A stretch of DNA of 35,840 nt, from contig JACQRW010000021.1 of the NCBI GenBank assembly GCA_016206285.1, positions 1-35,840 of the forward strand. Direction: 5' to 3'. The stretch's first letter is position 1; each line of letters begins with the position of its first letter. The notes below the pieces were generated by a model. It had not been told where the DNA came from and made no database searches. It worked only from the letters and a program-made list of their open reading frames with translations. Positions 8,632 through 18,340 of this stretch are shown in pieces. Position numbers and translations under genes: made by a program. The DNA comes from Candidatus Sungiibacteriota bacterium. GTDB taxonomy: Bacteria > Patescibacteriota > Minisyncoccia > Sungbacterales > HO2-52-23.

Positions 8632-8799
8632 ATGAAATGTCCAAAATGTAACGGCGAAACCGATGGCTGGAAGTGCGCTATCTGCGGAACTGAAGCCGCC
8701 GAACACGATCCCAACCACAAGCATGAAGATTCTGACCGCTATTGCACCATGAAGTGCAAAGGATGCGGCCAGGCAGACGTGCATTGCGCCTGCTCATAA
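8632..8799 (+). CDS. small Cys/His-rich zinc-ribbon protein, 55 aa (below ORF-track cutoff)
   Basis: MKCPKCNGETDGWKCAICGTEAAEHDPNHKHEDSDRYCTMKCKGCGQADVHCACS*. Confidence 0.7.
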   Translation: MKCPKCNGETDGWKCAICGTEAAEHDPNHKHEDSDRYCTMKCKGCGQADVHCACS

Positions 8800-8826
8800 A
8801 TCTTTGCTGTGGCCAAAGCAAACAGA

Positions 8827-8859
8827 TTAAAAATATCCGCCTAAAGCGGATATTTTTAA
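8827..8859. terminator. bidirectional terminator, perfect 14-bp stem ttaaaaatatccgc/gcggatatttttaa
   Basis: Perfect inverted repeat, A/T tracts on both sides, between convergent genes. Confidence 0.85.
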
Positions 8860-8865
8860 TCTTCC

Positions 8866-9591
8866 CTATTCAACCGCATACGAAACCCGGACATTCGGGC
8901 CGTCTTGCTTGATTTTGCGGATGGTCATGGATTTGATTTCCGAGAGATTGGCTACATGCGTGCCGCCGCAAGGAATGCCAAAATCGCCGTACATGACCAC
9001 GCGCCCGGGCTTGTTATCGGGAATATGATCCGGCACAAACGCGCAAACCGATGCCATGTCTTCCCATTTCATAAAAAGCACTTTGGTGGGGATATGTTGT
9101 GCGATCACTTCGTTGCAGGCAGCTTCAAGATCGGCGCGCATTTTCGCAGTATCGGCTCCGTTCAGATTGCCGGCATATTCATCGTATGATCCGACCGGAA
9201 AATGGTACCCTTTGCCGGCTTTCCACTGAATACCGAGCTTTTTAAGGCCCATGTCAACCACATGCCCGGCAGAATGAAGCCGGGAGTGGAGCTGGCGGCG
9301 GTCAATATCCACAGCGCAGGTTACGGTATCTCCAACCGCGAAAGTTCCGCTTTGGAATTTTCCAATATGGCGGACTGCGCCATCAACGAACCGGACTTCC
9401 TCCACTAAAAATTTTGCGCCGTGCCCGCCGGTAATAACCCCAGTATCATACGGCTGGCCTCCGCCCTGCGGATAAAAAACCGTCTGATCCAAGATAATAA
9501 CCGTACGGCCGTCTTCCGAAAGCACATTTACCACTTTGGCGTCACAGGCGTATTGGTCCATATGTTCCAGATATATCAGTTTTGTTTCCAT
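8866..9591 (-). CDS. alanyl-tRNA editing protein AlaX-like (AlaRS editing domain)
   Basis: TVFYPQGGGQPYDTG; HSRLHSAGHVVD; CGGTHVANLSEI. Confidence 0.9.
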   Translation of the reverse strand: METKLIYLEHMDQYACDAKVVNVLSEDGRTVIILDQTVFYPQGGGQPYDTGVITGGHGAKFLVEEVRFVDGAVRHIGKFQSGTFAVGDTVTCAVDIDRRQLHSRLHSAGHVVDMGLKKLGIQWKAGKGYHFPVGSYDEYAGNLNGADTAKMRADLEAACNEVIAQHIPTKVLFMKWEDMASVCAFVPDHIPDNKPGRVVMYGDFGIPCGGTHVANLSEIKSMTIRKIKQDGPNVRVSYAVE

Positions 9592-9597
9592 TTGCTG

Positions 9598-9627
9598 AAT
9601 ATAGAGTATCTTGCTTCAACTATGCAA
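9598..9627 (-). promoter_or_regulatory. promoter TTGCAT-18-TATATT, 6 nt before ATG of AlaX
   Basis: Read on minus strand. Confidence 0.55.
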
Positions 9628-9685
9628 GTTTTATAACATATATATCATATTTGTATCTTTTTGTTATATATGATAGAATACTGCC

Positions 9686-10321
9686 ATGCTCAAGATCCAT
9701 GATGCGGTACGCGAAATCCTGTATGACGATGAAGAGGCGCTCTATGCCCTTTCGCACGGGTACATGAATTTGTCGGCATACGCCAAGCAGATTGAGAGAG
9801 CCGTGGAACAAAAAACAAAGAAACGCGTAGGAGCAGCGGGCATTGTGGTCGCTTTATCCAGAATCAAAAAAGACATAAAAAAATCAGACCCGCTTATTCA
9901 GGAGATAAGAATAAACAACATCACCACCAAATCCCCTCTTTCGGAGATCGTGTTTGAAAAAACTCCGCAGTTGCTTGCAAAACTTTCCGCGCTGTATGAA
10001 AAAGTGAAGACCGGACATGATGATTTTCTCGCGATGACCCTGAGCACCAGTGAGATCACCGTGATCTGCTCCGACCGGATAAAGGAGTCTATACTGAAAC
10101 ATTTTAAAGAAACTCCGCGTATGATTGAGTCGCGGCTTGCATCTATCGGCCTGTCGCTTGATCCGAAGTACTACCGCATGCCCAATATCACCTTCTCGCT
10201 CATCCGGCAGATCGCACGAAAACGGATTATCCTCGCGGAAACTATCACTACGTACACCGAGATCATCTTCGTTTTCCATGAAAAAAGTTTGCCGGAGATG
10301 ATCATGCTTTTCAGAGCGTAG
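9686..10321 (+). CDS. hypothetical protein, 211 aa
   Basis: ORF; TGaTAGAAT 6 nt before ATG. Confidence 0.7.
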   Translation: MLKIHDAVREILYDDEEALYALSHGYMNLSAYAKQIERAVEQKTKKRVGAAGIVVALSRIKKDIKKSDPLIQEIRINNITTKSPLSEIVFEKTPQLLAKLSALYEKVKTGHDDFLAMTLSTSEITVICSDRIKESILKHFKETPRMIESRLASIGLSLDPKYYRMPNITFSLIRQIARKRIILAETITTYTEIIFVFHEKSLPEMIMLFRA

Positions 10322-10360
10322 GGTTTATCATTGTATATAAATTCCTGTATACTTTTATCT

Positions 10361-10942
10361 ATGGATGCAAGAAGCGACAAACTGCGGGAAGGGCTTCCGG
10401 AGCATGCCCGGATGGTTTTTAAGGGCGTAATTTTTGAAGTATGGCAATGGGAGCAGGAGATGTTTGACGGAACCATGGAGATTTTCGAAAAGGCATGGCG
10501 GCCCGCTACGGTGGAGATTATTGCTACGGTTGGCGATAAAATACTCATGGAAGAGCAAGATCAGCCTAACCGTAAAAATAACATAAACACGCCAAGCGGA
10601 AGAATAGAGGAGGGCGAAGATGCGCTTGATGCGGCAAAACGGGAATTACTCGAAGAAACGGGGTATGCGTCAGATCAATGGAGCGTGCTCTTTAAGCACG
10701 GCCCAAGCGGGAAAGTGCTGCACGAAGTGCATTACTTTATCGCGCGAAACTGCAGGAAAGTACAGGAGCCGCATCTTGATGCCGGAGAAAAAATCGAGAC
10801 AAAACTTATCACATTTGATGATTTTATGCGGCTTACGGAAGAGCCGAGATTTTGGATGTCTCCCGAATTTATAACCTATCTGCTGCGCTTGCAGGCCGAT
10901 TCAGATAAGAAAGAGGAATTTCGAAAACTGCTGTTTCCCTGA
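10361..10942 (+). CDS. NUDIX hydrolase (ADP-ribose pyrophosphatase-like)
   Basis: Nudix box GRIEEGEDALDAAKRELLEETGY; ATG 10361 preferred over the TTG start in the track. Confidence 0.9.
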   Translation: MDARSDKLREGLPEHARMVFKGVIFEVWQWEQEMFDGTMEIFEKAWRPATVEIIATVGDKILMEEQDQPNRKNNINTPSGRIEEGEDALDAAKRELLEETGYASDQWSVLFKHGPSGKVLHEVHYFIARNCRKVQEPHLDAGEKIETKLITFDDFMRLTEEPRFWMSPEFITYLLRLQADSDKKEEFRKLLFP

Positions 10943-11011
10943 AAACGATCCTTCATGATATACTGGAGACTATATACGAATATATGTATTCATTCGGTTA
11001 AACAACATATT

Positions 11012-12166
11012 ATGTGTAAAAAAATATGGTTCGGGGTATTCGCAGGATTTACGCTGGTCATGCCGTTGGCGGTTTCGCATGCGGCGCAATATTTGCCCAG
11101 GGATAGGGCGAGCGGCGGAGCCGTAGTAGTTGGCGGCTCGCAGGAGTTTCGCAATTTGTATACCGGGGGCGGATCAGTGGTCGTCAGCAAACAGGTCCTC
11201 GGGGATTTGTTTGTCGCTGGCGGCAGTGTGACCGTTGTCGGGCCAGTGGAAAAAGACTTGGTTGCGCTCGGAGGCAATGTCGCAGTGGTCAACCCGGTAG
11301 GCGATGATGCACGTATTGCCGGAGGCAACGTGACAGTCAATGCGCCTGTTGCGGGCGATCTGCTCGCAGCAGGCGGAACCATTACTCTGACCGAAAATGC
11401 GCGCATCGGCGGCGACTGGTGGGCTGCGGGCGGCATAATCAATTTTAACGGCACGGTTGCGGGAGGCGCAAAAATAACCGGAGGCGATGTCTTTATCAAC
11501 GGCGTTATTATCGGACCGATAGAGGTGCACGCAAATAAAAAACTTACCTTTGGACCGCAAAGCAGGGTGAGCGGCTCCATCACCTACTCGGGCCCGGCCC
11601 CGGCAACAGTGCAAGACGGCGCACAAATAGGCAAGATCGAATTTACTCCCGTATACGCAGGCCGCACCGCAACCCGCTATGCACCGATAGCGCTGCTGGC
11701 AGGCTTTGGCGTATTTTTCTTTCTGAAACTTGCGGCACTCCTTGCCGCATCGCTTATCCTCCTGAAGCTGTTTCCACGCACGTCTCTTGAAATGGTCTCT
11801 TCAAACCGCAACCGGTTTTGGCAGAATCTCGGCATTGGCGTTGCAGGCATAATCGTGGTTCCCCTTGCGGCAATCCTGCTCATTGCCACGGTTATCGGAG
11901 CATATCTGGGCATTGCCCTGGGCATATGGTTTTGCTTTGCCCTGATTATGACCGGTATTGCAACAGTCATGCTTGCCGGCACAATCATGCAGCAATGGAT
12001 CCACAAAAAAGAAACCGCACTCTCATGGAAAACAGTACTTTGGGGCATCCTGATGTTCGCCATTCTTGGCCTGATTCCTTTTATCGGCTGGCTCGCCATT
12101 GCCATACTCTATCTCACTGCATTTGGCACGCTGCTCCGCATCGCCGCGCAACGCATAGAGAGATAA
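11012..12166 (+). CDS. polymer-forming (bactofilin-like beta-repeat) protein with signal peptide and C-terminal TM domain
   Basis: Repeats GGSVTV...GGNVAV...GGNVTV...GGTITL...GGIINF; hydrophobic C-terminal half. Confidence 0.8.
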   Translation: MCKKIWFGVFAGFTLVMPLAVSHAAQYLPRDRASGGAVVVGGSQEFRNLYTGGGSVVVSKQVLGDLFVAGGSVTVVGPVEKDLVALGGNVAVVNPVGDDARIAGGNVTVNAPVAGDLLAAGGTITLTENARIGGDWWAAGGIINFNGTVAGGAKITGGDVFINGVIIGPIEVHANKKLTFGPQSRVSGSITYSGPAPATVQDGAQIGKIEFTPVYAGRTATRYAPIALLAGFGVFFFLKLAALLAASLILLKLFPRTSLEMVSSNRNRFWQNLGIGVAGIIVVPLAAILLIATVIGAYLGIALGIWFCFALIMTGIATVMLAGTIMQQWIHKKETALSWKTVLWGILMFAILGLIPFIGWLAIAILYLTAFGTLLRIAAQRIER

Positions 12167-12218
12167 GCGTGCATGATAAAGGACGACCGTAAGATGAATC
12201 AAAAAAACAGGACCAACT

Positions 12219-12347
12219 ATGATCAAAAAAGTGCGCGAAGGTTATCGCGTGGTTTCTAAAAAAGGGCGGAATCTCGGCACCTACCGTACCAAGGAAGAGG
12301 CGGCAAAGCGTCTCCGGCAGGTCGAGTATTTCAAACACAGGAAATAA
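12219..12347 (+). CDS. small basic protein, 42 aa
   Basis: MIKKVREGYRVVSKKGRNLGTYRTKEEAAKRLRQVEYFKHRK*; stop adjacent to next ATG. Confidence 0.7.
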   Translation: MIKKVREGYRVVSKKGRNLGTYRTKEEAAKRLRQVEYFKHRK

Positions 12348-13382
12348 ATGATTCAAAAGACAGTCAAAACCATTCTTTTGGCGGGAATCGCCGGAGCGCT
12401 ATTTTTTGCGTATCAGGACAAAGTTTGGAATTTTTTCGGCAACTTTGAACGCGAACGCATTTTTTTGTCCCCGGGAGTAGAAAATCTGATTGGAAAGTTC
12501 CAACGCGCGCCTCTTCCGTGCGAACAGCCTATTACATACGCCATTGATGCGTTTGACAGCCGATTTGGAATCTCGAAGAGCGATTTTCTCCGCGCAATAC
12601 AGGCAGCCGAGCAAATCTGGGAAAAACCGATTGGCCGGGATTTGTTTGCACATGCCTCAAGCACGTCAACATCCTTCGACTCCGCTCAAGATAAATTGCC
12701 CAGAGCGGGCAATTTAAAAATAAACTTGATCTACGATGCCCGGCAGCAGGCAACCGAAACGCTGCGAGCATACGGCATTACCATACGCGACAGCAAAGAA
12801 TCATACGCTGCGCTCAAAACAAGTTATGAAGCGCTCTTGGCGGAACACAGCCGCGACAAAGCGATTTTTGACGCAGAGATCACGGCACTCAATCAGCGTG
12901 AAGACAAATACAATGAGGAGGTGGCCATGTGGAACAGCCGCGGCGGAGCCCCAAAAGAGGAGTACGACCGTCTCAACGCCGAAAAGGCGGAAATAAACGC
13001 GCTCATTGCAAAAGCGGATATGATGCGAGGCGAGCTGAACGCGAAAGTAGACCGGATCAATGCCATGGTGCTGGTGCTCAATCGCCTTGCCGCAACGCTC
13101 AATCTCCAAGTGGCACAATATAATGAAATCGGAAGCGCCGGGGGCACAGAGTTTGAAGAGGGCGTATATCGCAGCGGCCCGGACGGCCAAAAGATAGACA
13201 TTTACCAGTTCGACGACCGTGCAAAATTGGTACGAGTGCTTGCCCATGAGCTTGGCCACGCTCTTGGCATTGACCATCTTGCCGACCCGAAGGCGATCAT
13301 GTACCGGCTCAACCAGGGCACCAACGAAAAATTAACTCCGGACGACCTTGCGGCGTTGAAAAAACGCTGCGGGATCCAATAA
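12348..13382 (+). CDS. matrixin-type zinc metalloprotease with coiled-coil region
   Basis: HELGHALGIDHLADPKAIMY (HExxHxxGxxH + Met-turn). Confidence 0.85.
   Translation: MIQKTVKTILLAGIAGALFFAYQDKVWNFFGNFERERIFLSPGVENLIGKFQRAPLPCEQPITYAIDAFDSRFGISKSDFLRAIQAAEQIWEKPIGRDLFAHASSTSTSFDSAQDKLPRAGNLKINLIYDARQQATETLRAYGITIRDSKESYAALKTSYEALLAEHSRDKAIFDAEITALNQREDKYNEEVAMWNSRGGAPKEEYDRLNAEKAEINALIAKADMMRGELNAKVDRINAMVLVLNRLAATLNLQVAQYNEIGSAGGTEFEEGVYRSGPDGQKIDIYQFDDRAKLVRVLAHELGHALGIDHLADPKAIMYRLNQGTNEKLTPDDLAALKKRCGIQ
12673..12715. repeat. in-frame repeat insertion: CCTTCGACTCCGCTCAAGATAA plus palindrome AAATTGCCC-AGAGC-GGGCAATTT
   Basis: Encodes SFDSAQDKLPRAGN inside the protease; related element at 4685. 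Confidence 0.7.
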
Positions 13383-13384
13383 TC

Positions 13385-13834
13385 ATGATTTCAAAAATAG
13401 ATTTTTATATTATCTCCCTGCTGCGCGCATGCAGTATTCCGCTGGCGCGGATTTCTCTTTTTGTCGTTTTCTTCTGGTTTGGCGCCCTGAAGCTTGTGCA
13501 CACCAGCCCGGCAAATCCGCTGGTGGAAGCGCTGCTTTCCCGTACGCTCCCCTTTCTCACATTTGAGCAGTTCATCTTCTGGTTCGGCGTGTACGAAATG
13601 ACCATCGGCATCGCGTTCCTCGTACCCAAACTCGAGCGCATTGCCATCGTACTGCTTATCCCGCACATGATCACCACTGCGCTCCCGCTCGTACTGCTCC
13701 CGCAAATCACCTGGCAGAGCTTTCTCACTCCCACGCTCGAAGGCCAGTACATCATCAAAAACTGCGTCATCGTAGCGCTGGCGTTCAGTATTGCCGCGCG
13801 TTTGCAACCAATAAAAACAACCCCTCATCATTGA
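13385..13834 (+). CDS. DoxX-like membrane protein
   Basis: ARISLFVVFFWFGALKL...; four TM pattern. Confidence 0.6.
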   Translation: MISKIDFYIISLLRACSIPLARISLFVVFFWFGALKLVHTSPANPLVEALLSRTLPFLTFEQFIFWFGVYEMTIGIAFLVPKLERIAIVLLIPHMITTALPLVLLPQITWQSFLTPTLEGQYIIKNCVIVALAFSIAARLQPIKTTPHH

Positions 13835-13853
13835 CAAGGGGTCGGTCGCTTTG

Positions 13854-14978
13854 CTATATCATTTGGCGTTCGCGCAAAAACTCTTCAAACACGGCAAGCG
13901 CCTCGGGAAAATTTATTCTGCCAAGGCCGATTCTGAAACGATTGCCGCCCCAATGAAATTTTGATGCGGGAACCAGGAGAGCATTTTTGGTCCGGTGCAA
14001 ATCCGCGCACAACTCATCAATCGAAATATCAGAATTGAGTCTGGGAAATATAACGGTCCCGGCTGCGGGATTTTCCTCGGAAAATAATCCGGGGCGTATA
14101 CGGCAAAATTCATGCCACCGGTTAAGATTTTTTTCGATAATCTCAAGATTGTGTCTCACAATAAGATCTCTTTTTCTGAGCCCCATAAGAGCCAGAATCT
14201 CGCTTGGAGCGCTGCTGCAAATTGTCGTATAATCTTTGAATCTGACAAGCCTCTGGAAAACCACTTTATCTTGCGCGGTGAGCCACCCGATCCGAAGACC
14301 CGGGAATCCGAAAATTTTCGACATGCCGCAAAGCGAGATGCCTTTTTCATACACTTCACTCACAGACGGAAGCCGTTTGGACGGATCATATTCCAGAAAA
14401 CGATACATCTCATCCGAAAAAATATAGGCATCATTCTTGCGGGCAAACATGATTATTTCGTCAAATTCCCTCCTCGACGGCAGCGCGCCGGTTGGATTGT
14501 GCGGAAAGTTAAAAACAAGCAGTTTGAGGGTTCCCTGCTTCAGAAGCGGGAGCTCGCCCGGATTAAAGCGCCAGGTAACCGGATTTGGTACCCACCAGCC
14601 GATAGTACAACCCATATATCGGGCAATCTCATATAACGACTGGTAACAGGGAGATGCTACGATCATATCGTCTCCGGGATTCAGCAACGCGTGCATCGCG
14701 ATAAAAATGCCTTCTTCCGGAGTGCAGACCAGAACTTTTTCGGGCGTGATCGCATCATTATAGAGATTGCTCACTTCTTTCCGAAGCAACAAATGTCCCT
14801 GCGACTCGGTATAGCCCAGACTAAGATTCCGCCATAACCGGAAAGATTCTTCATCGGCCAACGCAAGCAATGCATCCATTCTCAATGTTTCCGGGTCGGA
14901 TGCGGAAAGCAAATATTGAGCGCTCAATTCTTCTTGTTCGTCAAAGTAGCGTTCAAGTGCAAATGGCCTGATATTCAT
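13854..14978 (-). CDS. PLP-dependent aminotransferase class I/II
   Basis: NFPHNPTGALPSRREFDEI, SDEMYRFLE, SKIFGFPGLRIGWL; AGGAGA SD before ATG. Confidence 0.95.
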   Translation of the reverse strand: MNIRPFALERYFDEQEELSAQYLLSASDPETLRMDALLALADEESFRLWRNLSLGYTESQGHLLLRKEVSNLYNDAITPEKVLVCTPEEGIFIAMHALLNPGDDMIVASPCYQSLYEIARYMGCTIGWWVPNPVTWRFNPGELPLLKQGTLKLLVFNFPHNPTGALPSRREFDEIIMFARKNDAYIFSDEMYRFLEYDPSKRLPSVSEVYEKGISLCGMSKIFGFPGLRIGWLTAQDKVVFQRLVRFKDYTTICSSAPSEILALMGLRKRDLIVRHNLEIIEKNLNRWHEFCRIRPGLFSEENPAAGTVIFPRLNSDISIDELCADLHRTKNALLVPASKFHWGGNRFRIGLGRINFPEALAVFEEFLRERQMI

Positions 14979-15085
14979 GATATCTCTCCTTTTTTATCAA
15001 TGAGCTTGAATAAACCTTCTCTACCAGATTGCATAGCAGAAGTCAATTTCCCAAAGGTTGCAAAAAACGCTATACTAAAGCCAAG

Positions 15086-15817
15086 ATGCACCACCCGACC
15101 AAGCGAAAACAGTTAGTCATTTACCAGAAGCGGCGGCACATGGTCGCAACGCTGGTCGTGCTTGTGGCGCCGTTTCTTTTTCTGCTCGTTTTTTCCCGAC
15201 TCGGGCATATTGCCACCGGTACGCTCTTTTTTGACGTGTTTGTATCGTGCGTGCGGCTTTTGATTGCCTATGTCATCGCTGCGGTGCTGGCGTGGATTTG
15301 CGCCGCGGCATTCTATCGCGGCAAACGCAGCGTTGTCGCACTGCCCGTTTTTGACGTGCTGCAAAGCTTCCCCACGTTTGCAGCACTTCCGGTGGCAACC
15401 CTGCTCTGGGGAGTATCCGAAGCCACGGTAATAGCGCTCCTGATTTTTACCGTCATCTGGCCGATTTTCTTCTCGATTTTGAGCTCGCTCAAGCTCATGA
15501 AACGCGACTGGGAAGAGGCGGTTGAAATTGCAGGGTGGCGCGGAACAGAATACCTCAAACGCTTTTTGTGGCCGGTAAGCGCGCCCGGATTGGTAACCGG
15601 ATCAATCATCGGACTTGGCGAAGGATGGGAGGCGCTCGTGGCTACGGAAATCATCGTACATACGCCTTCCGGCTTGGGAAGTTTCTTTCAGACATTTTCA
15701 AACAACGCCACCATAACGTCCTTTGGCATTCTCGGATTGCTTATCCTTATATTCAGCGCCAATAAACTGATCTGGCTGCCGCTGCTTGCGTGGAGCCATG
15801 AGCTGACCGAAGAATAA
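15086..15817 (+). CDS. ABC transporter permease, NitT/TauT (SsuC) type
   Basis: Permease EAA-like region EEAVEIAGWRGTEYLKRFLWPVSAPGLVTG. Confidence 0.85.
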   Translation: MHHPTKRKQLVIYQKRRHMVATLVVLVAPFLFLLVFSRLGHIATGTLFFDVFVSCVRLLIAYVIAAVLAWICAAAFYRGKRSVVALPVFDVLQSFPTFAALPVATLLWGVSEATVIALLIFTVIWPIFFSILSSLKLMKRDWEEAVEIAGWRGTEYLKRFLWPVSAPGLVTGSIIGLGEGWEALVATEIIVHTPSGLGSFFQTFSNNATITSFGILGLLILIFSANKLIWLPLLAWSHELTEE

Positions 15818-15822
15818 TCCAT

Positions 15823-16566
15823 ATGGACTCCATCCTCTCTCTTCAAAACATCTCCAAGACATTTTCGGAAAAACCCGGAGAAGATTTGCATGTGCTCGAA
15901 CATATCAATCTTGAGATCGGGCATGGAGAGTTCTTTGTGCTGCTTGGACCGTCCGGATCGGGCAAATCAACAATCCTGCGCATCATGAGCGGACTTGAAA
16001 AGTCATACTCTGGCACGATGCAATGGGAAAATGGCATCACGCAGACAGACATGAGTTTTGTATTCCAGCAATTCGCGCTCTTGCCATGGCTGACCGTATA
16101 TGAAAACGCGGAAATGGGCTTGATCATGCGAAAGGACCTGACCGCGGATATGCGGCGCGTTATCGTCATGAAAGAATTGCGCGAACTTGGCCTTGAGCGG
16201 TTTGCACACGCGCACCCCCATGAACTTTCCGGCGGCATGCGCCAGCGCACAGGCATTGCACGCGCCATCGCGACAAACCCCAAGATCATTTTCCTTGATG
16301 AGCCGTTTTCAGAAGTGGATTCTTTTACCGCACGGGAACTGCGCAAAGACCTGCTCGCGATCTGGGAGCGCCGAAAAATGACTATTGTGATGGTTACGCA
16401 CCTGATCGAGGAGGCAATAGAACTTGCAGACCGCATCGCGATCCTGACGCCCCGCCCGGGAAAGATCGAAAAGACCATCACCAATCCCCTGCCGCGTCCG
16501 CGCAACATCCGCTCCCCGGAATCATATAAGCTGGAGGATGAAATGTATGCTATTATAGAGCCATAA
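15823..16566 (+). CDS. ABC transporter ATP-binding protein, NitT/TauT (SsuB) type
   Basis: Walker A GPSGSGKST; signature LSGGMRQR; Walker B IIFLDEPF. Confidence 0.95.
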   Translation: MDSILSLQNISKTFSEKPGEDLHVLEHINLEIGHGEFFVLLGPSGSGKSTILRIMSGLEKSYSGTMQWENGITQTDMSFVFQQFALLPWLTVYENAEMGLIMRKDLTADMRRVIVMKELRELGLERFAHAHPHELSGGMRQRTGIARAIATNPKIIFLDEPFSEVDSFTARELRKDLLAIWERRKMTIVMVTHLIEEAIELADRIAILTPRPGKIEKTITNPLPRPRNIRSPESYKLEDEMYAIIEP

Positions 16567-16577
16567 AATAAACTCAT

Positions 16578-16650
16578 GTCTCAAAAATCTGGATGAAAAA
16601 ACGAACGTTGAGGAACGAAACCGTGAGGCTTTTTCAGACAGATTTGAGAC
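16578..16650. repeat. long imperfect hairpin GTCTCAAAAATCTGGATGAAAAA ... TTTTTCAGACAGATTTGAGAC
   Basis: Arms of 23/21 nt in intergenic space. Confidence 0.65.
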
Positions 16651-16740
16651 TACTCCCGTAAGTAAACCGAGAAAAAATACGAATGTTTCGAGCGCGAAAC
16701 CATGAATATTTTGAGCCGAATCGGTCAACATCCAACAAAA

Positions 16741-17309
16741 TGCACCATACCCTCCTCTATTATCTCACCATCTGGAAGCCGCTCGGATACGGCATTGTGT
16801 TTTTGGGCATGATCTTTGAGGGAGATGCTATTTTATTCGGGGCTGTATTTCTGGCCAGAGAAGGTTTTTTCAATTTGCAGACGGTTCTTGCAGTTGTTCT
16901 GGGCGGAGTGCTTATCGGCGATCTCCTGTGGTATCACCTTGGCATACTTGCAAACCGCTCGCACCCCCGGATCAAAGAATGGATCACCCGCATGGCTGCT
17001 CCGCTTGACAGCCAGCTTGCCGACCGGCCGTTTCACTGCTTTCTGCTTTCCAAATTTATCTTTATCGGCCATGGCGTGATCGCCAGAGCCGGCATGGTAC
17101 GCATGCCCATGCGAAAATTTATGTCATCCGACATTCCGGCAACTTTGGTTTGGATAATCGCAGTGGGTTCGCTCGGTTACTTCTCCAGCATTTCGCTCGC
17201 CCTGCTGCGCCGCTACCTCCGATTTGCCGAATTGGGCCTGTTATTCAGTTTGGTCCTCTTTCTGCTGGTCTTGAGCATTGCAAAACAATACTCCCGCAAG
17301 GTGCTGTAA
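16741..17309 (+). CDS. DedA family membrane protein
   Basis: EGDAILFGAVFLAREGFFNLQTVLAVVLGGVLIGDLLWYHLG; SKFIFIGHGVIARAGMVRMPMRKF. Confidence 0.8.
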
Positions 17310-17412
17310 ATTTATTTGCAACAAAATACAGATGCTCTATAATGAAGTGAGCGAACGAACGCAGATATAATATAGAGAAAAAGATGGCAGGCAGATTCTT
17401 AATTCGGCTCTT

Positions 17413-18327
17413 ATGCGGCAAAATCAGAATCAAAAGGTTATTGTCTTGATTGAAGATGAAAAAATCATCGCGCAATTGCTCGTGAAAAAGCTTGAAGCAT
17501 CCGGATATATTGTCAAAACAGCTGACGACGGACAAAAAGGCATCGCATTGGTCAAGGAAACCAACCCGGATATGATCCTTTTGGACATGATGCTGCCAAA
17601 AGTAGACGGTTTTGGCGTGCTGGAAGCGCTGCGAAATGAGCATATCATCCCTAAAATTCCTTTGATCATTATTTCCAATTCCGGACAACAGATCGAGGTT
17701 GGCCGCGCACTGAAGCTTGGCGCCCGCGACTATCTGATTAAAGTGAACTTCGACCCGCAGGATGTTGCTGTGAAAGTAAACGAGATTTTTTCCTCATCCG
17801 ATGAACCTATGGAGGACAAGAAACCGCATGTTCAGACATCGCGCGAGATGAATTCTGCTTCAATCTCTTCAACAAACACGGCAAAACAGAATGACCCGGG
17901 AATGCCTACCCCCGGACAGGTTCCGTCTGTCCCATACGCACCAAAACCAAAAGGCAGTCCCCGCGTGCTCCTGATTGAAGACGATGTTATGCTGGTACAG
18001 CTGCTTGAGCGGAAACTGCTCCAGCAGAATAAGTATGATGTGCATAAGGCATCTGACATACCGCAAGCGCGAATCACACTCGCCCAATACGGCGCAGATA
18101 TCATTCTGCTCGATATTGTGCTCCCGGGAACCGATGGATTTACTTTTTTAAGCGAACTGAAGACAAACCCGGACTGGAAAGATATCCCCGTTATTATTAC
18201 GTCCAATCTTGGACAACAAGAGGAAATACAACGCGGTATGGACAATGGCGCAGTTGATTATGTTGTCAAAGCGCATACCAACCCCCAGGAAATCATTGAA
18301 AAAATAGACAAGATACTTATTAAATAA
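17413..18327 (+). CDS. response regulator with two REC domains, no output domain
   Basis: VIVLIEDEK...LLDMMLPKVDGFG and VLLIEDDVM...LLDIVLPGTDGFT with a Pro/Ser/Thr linker. Confidence 0.9.
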   Translation: MRQNQNQKVIVLIEDEKIIAQLLVKKLEASGYIVKTADDGQKGIALVKETNPDMILLDMMLPKVDGFGVLEALRNEHIIPKIPLIIISNSGQQIEVGRALKLGARDYLIKVNFDPQDVAVKVNEIFSSSDEPMEDKKPHVQTSREMNSASISSTNTAKQNDPGMPTPGQVPSVPYAPKPKGSPRVLLIEDDVMLVQLLERKLLQQNKYDVHKASDIPQARITLAQYGADIILLDIVLPGTDGFTFLSELKTNPDWKDIPVIITSNLGQQEEIQRGMDNGAVDYVVKAHTNPQEIIEKIDKILIK

Positions 18328-18340
18328 TAATACAAAAAAT

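Noticed and set aside
10990-11583. 197-aa minus-strand ORF with regular PPAxxKS/TVTLPPA repeats
   Set aside because: Periodicity is the mirror of the beta-repeat protein on the plus strand.
15843-16577. 244-aa minus-strand ORF opposite the ABC ATPase
   Set aside because: Ser/Arg-rich shadow ORF; the plus strand encodes Walker A/B and signature motifs.
17384-17412. Alternative upstream ATG for the tandem-REC gene, near TATAAT at 17366
   Set aside because: ATG at 17384 is out of frame with the REC ORF.
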